6,668 nucleotides of DNA, taken from NCBI GenBank assembly GCA_027623875.1, contig JAQBUS010000062.1:1-6668 (forward strand), in the 5' to 3' direction. Shown piece by piece: positions 5,033-6,668 of this stretch. The notes under the pieces were generated by a model, which saw nothing but the letters and a program-made list of their open reading frames with translations, did no database searches and had not been told where the DNA came from. Both the position numbers and the translations under genes were made by a program. Origin of the DNA: Pseudomonadota bacterium. GTDB taxonomy: Bacteria > Pseudomonadota > Alphaproteobacteria > Rhodobacterales > Rhodobacteraceae. Within the stretch, counting starts at the first letter, position 1, and each line of letters begins with the position of its first letter.

Positions 5033-5587
5033 ATGAAAAATACAATCAACGGTATTGATGTAGATGCTTTCCAACAGTTTGCGGAGGGCGTTAGCCAAAA
5101 CCCTAATACATCAAAAGCTAGCTTTAATGTAGAAACTCGCTGGGCAGGTCAAACACGTTCTGTTTCAACGATTAAGTCCTATGAACTTTGTGGAAAAACA
5201 TACGAGCGTAATTTCCATATTGCCGCAGATGAACCAACTGATATATTAGGAACTGATACAGCACCGAATCCACAAGAACTGTTAATGGCAGCTCTTAATG
5301 CTTGTATGACTGTTGGATATGTTGCAATTGCGGCATCAAAAGGAATCACTGTTAATAAATTAGAAATCAACACGACTGGTGAACTTGATTTACGTGGTTT
5401 TCTCGGTCTAGATGAAACAGTTAACCCAGGATATGATGAAATAGAATATAGCGTTTTTATTGATGCGGATGCTACGCCTGAGCAGCTAGAAGAGATTCAC
5501 AATGCAGTGATTCAAACATCTCCGAATTTTGCGAATTTATCACGTGCAATTCGCATGAAACCTAAGCTTGTAGTCGTTCAAAAGTAA
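5033..5587 (+). CDS. OsmC-family protein with a single catalytic cysteine
   Basis: A 184-residue OsmC/Ohr-fold protein, normally a cytoplasmic dimer that reduces organic hydroperoxides with two cysteines. The segment APNPQELLMAALNACMTVGY carries Glu82 and the peroxidatic Cys91 in the family helix. The second-cysteine position near the C-terminus is occupied by Ser163 (QTSPNFANLSRA), where OsmC and Ohr have a Cys-Pro. Another cysteine, Cys53 (ELCGKTY), lies outside the known sites. It may therefore work as a one-cysteine enzyme needing an outside thiol such as the thioredoxin or AhpD-like protein, or have another role. The ribosome site is weak (TAGAGA at 5018-5023, 9 nt before ATG). It is cotranscribed with the SDR and AhpD-like genes or partly uncoupled by the hairpin upstream. 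Confidence 0.88.
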   Translation: MKNTINGIDVDAFQQFAEGVSQNPNTSKASFNVETRWAGQTRSVSTIKSYELCGKTYERNFHIAADEPTDILGTDTAPNPQELLMAALNACMTVGYVAIAASKGITVNKLEINTTGELDLRGFLGLDETVNPGYDEIEYSVFIDADATPEQLEEIHNAVIQTSPNFANLSRAIRMKPKLVVVQK

Positions 5588-5595
5588 AGTAATAA

Positions 5596-5653
5596 GGGAG
5601 CATACGTACTAGCTGAGGTTTCTTTACTATCAGTGATATCATAGTATGCTCCC
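5596..5653. promoter_or_regulatory. Long-loop hairpin containing palindromes, upstream of tetR
   Basis: GGGAGCATAC (5596-5605) and GTATGCTCCC (5644-5653) are perfect 10-bp inverted repeats enclosing 38 nt. The loop holds TATCA-G-TGATA (5628-5638) overlapping TGATATCA (5634-5641), both perfect palindromes. The element lies 8 nt after the OsmC stop and ends 30 nt before the tetR ATG. The right side is followed by CCTCATATTTTCG, only a poor T-tract. A possible promoter, TTTACT (5623-5628 area) and TATGCT (5645-5650), overlaps the right arm. It may be a terminator, a tetR control site, or the trace of a small repeat element. Confidence 0.45.
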
Positions 5654-5683
5654 CCTCATATTTTCGTACAGGTAAAAGCCATT

Positions 5684-6247
5684 ATGTCTATTGATACCAG
5701 AGCATCATTAATTAAATCGGCTGAGTATATGTTACGGTCTAAAGGCTATGCTGCATTTAGTTATGCTGATTTGGAAAAAGTGGTCGGAATCAAAAAAGCG
5801 AGTATTCATCACCATTTTCCAAAAAAAGAAGATCTTGGTGCAGTCATTATCGAGTCATATATACAGCAGTCTATTCTAGACTTCGAGAGAATAGAGCAAG
5901 ATTTTCCGAATGCCTTTGGCCGTCTATGCGCATTCGCTTCTCTTTTTAGAGCAGCAATGTCAGATGGAATGCTGCCCTTATGTGGTGCGCTTGCAGCTGA
6001 AATGGCCGCATTACCAGATAAGTTACAAGTGCTGACTCGCCAATATTTTGAGATCCAATTAAAGTGGATTAAAAAAATTATTGATGAAGGAGTTGCATGC
6101 AGTGAATTATCTTCTAAAGGTGACACACACCAAAAAGCTTTTCAGATTTTAAGTTTATTGGAAGGCAGTAGTTTTGTTCGATGGGCTATGGATGACGGTA
6201 CAGAACTAGATCCAGCTATTATTCGCAGTATTGTTAACGCCCTCTAA
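5684..6247 (+). CDS. TetR-family transcriptional regulator, likely redox or electrophile sensor
   Basis: A 187-residue TetR/AcrR-family repressor. The N-terminal helix-turn-helix covers about residues 7-53: GYAAFSYADLEKVVGIKKASIHHHFPKKEDL, with the recognition helix near KKASIHHHF. The C-terminal ligand-binding and dimer domain holds three cysteines: Cys82, Cys100 (in LPLCGALAAEM, a segment common in one TetR subgroup) and Cys139. Cysteine-based sensing of quinones, aldehydes or hypochlorite is known for NemR, a TetR-family regulator of an OYE gene; a similar mechanism here is inference. The nearest candidate targets are operators A and B, which would make it autoregulated. AGG at 5670-5672 sits 11 nt before the ATG, a weak ribosome site. 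It is the last gene of the operon, separated from osmC by a 96-nt gap with a hairpin. Confidence 0.9.
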   Translation: MSIDTRASLIKSAEYMLRSKGYAAFSYADLEKVVGIKKASIHHHFPKKEDLGAVIIESYIQQSILDFERIEQDFPNAFGRLCAFASLFRAAMSDGMLPLCGALAAEMAALPDKLQVLTRQYFEIQLKWIKKIIDEGVACSELSSKGDTHQKAFQILSLLEGSSFVRWAMDDGTELDPAIIRSIVNAL

Positions 6248-6280
6248 ATCACTTTACATTTTAAGTAAACATAAACCTAA

Positions 6281-6365
6281 TTATTTGAGGTTCATTCGCT
6301 TGTCATTCTTCGTAAGGCTGTCAATAAACAAAATAAGGCAGCCCAATACAATCGCGTTGTCGAAC
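6281..6365 (-). pseudogene. Possible 3' end of a gene truncated by the second IS copy
   Basis: On the minus strand an open frame enters from the IS boundary and reads FDNAIVLGCLILFIDSL, then TKNDKRMNLK and a TAA stop at 6283-6281. A hydrophobic stretch followed by a short charged tail resembles the end of a membrane protein. It would have been convergent with tetR, its stop 34 nt beyond the tetR stop. Only 27 residues are visible, so the family cannot be named and a chance open frame remains possible. Confidence 0.3.
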
Positions 6366-6668
6366 GGCTTTGTTGCACAAACCTAGCCTATAAGGTTTAT
6401 TCAGTCCTATAATTTCAAAATGAATAAACCTACTCCTAAAACTTATCGTACAACCAACTGGTCTTCCTATAATCGCGCTCTCATTAATCGGGGGCAACAT
6501 TTCCATTTGGTTTGATCCAAACACTCAGTGGTATGCACAACCACAAAACAAGCAAGGTCGAAATCAAACTTACTCCGATACGGCTATTCAATGCTGTTTA
6601 ATGATCAAATCTTTATTTAGACTCTCTTTACGCATGGTCACAGGTTTTGTTCAAAGTCTGATTAAACT
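6366..6668 (+). mobile_element. 5' part of a second IS5-family (IS903-type) insertion sequence
   Basis: The left terminal repeat GGCTTTGTTGCACAAA (6366-6381) is followed by a 38-bp leader and the transposase start at 6420. The element continues past the window end. It lies in the same orientation as the copy ending at 117, with 6248 bp between them. The 16-bp terminal repeats of the two copies are identical. The 9 bp just before it (6357-6365, TTGTCGAAC) would be one half of its target duplication; the other half is outside the window. Confidence 0.88.
6420..6668 (+). pseudogene. IS5-family transposase, N-terminal part, frameshifted (partial at window end)
   Basis: From ATG 6420 the frame reads MNKPTPKTYRTTNWSSYNRA and continues to LINRG, then shifts into QHFHLV and stops at TGA 6513-6515. 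The expected family continuation NISIWFDPNTQWYAQPQ, followed by NKQGRNQTYSDTAIQCCLM, appears in the +1 frame from 6496 to the window end. The cause is a run of five G at 6490-6494, where four would keep the frame. This copy's transposase is therefore probably inactive, unless the run is a sequencing error or ribosomes slip there. The catalytic DDE residues lie beyond the window. The N-terminal DNA-binding region is otherwise recognisable as the Acinetobacter IS903-group protein. Confidence 0.8.

Noticed and set aside
5627..5638. True Tn10-type tetracycline repressor operator
   Set aside because: The 12-bp match is suggestive, but there is no tetracycline efflux gene and the regulator's recognition helix differs from Tn10 TetR; kept only as a curiosity inside the hairpin finding.
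6485..6500. Programmed ribosomal frameshift in the transposase
   Set aside because: IS903-group transposases are normally made from a single frame, and a five-G run without further signals fits mutation or sequencing error better.
1..6668. CRISPR array, tRNA, rRNA or riboswitch
   Set aside because: I saw no regularly spaced repeats, cloverleaf-like segment or conserved RNA motif in any gap.

Overview
The window looks like accessory DNA from an Acinetobacter or close Moraxellaceae relative, possibly on a plasmid or island. It is AT-rich with short spacers. At both edges it carries pieces of an IS5-family (IS903-type) insertion sequence whose transposase I recognise from Acinetobacter. This assignment rests on remembered protein resemblance, not a search.

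Layout. Positions 1-117 are the 3' end of one IS copy (transposase C-terminus plus right terminal repeat). Next, on the minus strand, come a LeuE-type amino acid exporter (193-846), a FrnE-like DsbA-family thiol oxidoreductase (1078-1779) with a clear terminator, and an Old Yellow Enzyme family flavoprotein (1864-2973). A 298-bp divergent control region (2974-3271) follows. The plus strand then carries a thioredoxin with a CPPC site (3272-3676), a short-chain dehydrogenase (3786-4580), an AhpD/CMD-family protein (4608-4943), an OsmC-family protein (5033-5587) and a TetR-family regulator (5684-6247). A probable truncated minus-strand gene end (6281-6365) is cut by a second IS copy that starts at 6366. 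That copy is in the same orientation, and its transposase has a one-base frameshift within the window.

How the genes fit together. Seven adjacent genes (FrnE-like, OYE, thioredoxin, SDR, AhpD-like, OsmC, TetR) are all thiol-redox or electrophile/peroxide-handling families plus one repressor-type regulator. Two nearly identical 17-bp imperfect palindromes (16 of 17 bases shared) sit at promoters. One fills the -35/-10 spacer of the OYE promoter and the other covers the predicted start site of the SDR-operon promoter. The simplest reading is a self-contained stress regulon in which the TetR protein represses both transcription units and its own operon, and is released by a reactive compound.

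The most unusual features are in the enzymes. The OYE lacks the first active-site His (Met), the proton-donor Tyr (Phe) and the FMN-phosphate Arg (Val). The SDR has Ala at the catalytic Ser position. The OsmC protein has Ser where the second catalytic Cys normally sits. These departures from family rules in adjacent genes suggest either specialised chemistry or binding/sensing roles. The two direct IS copies make the whole 6.2-kb block a candidate composite transposon, but its outer boundaries are outside the window.
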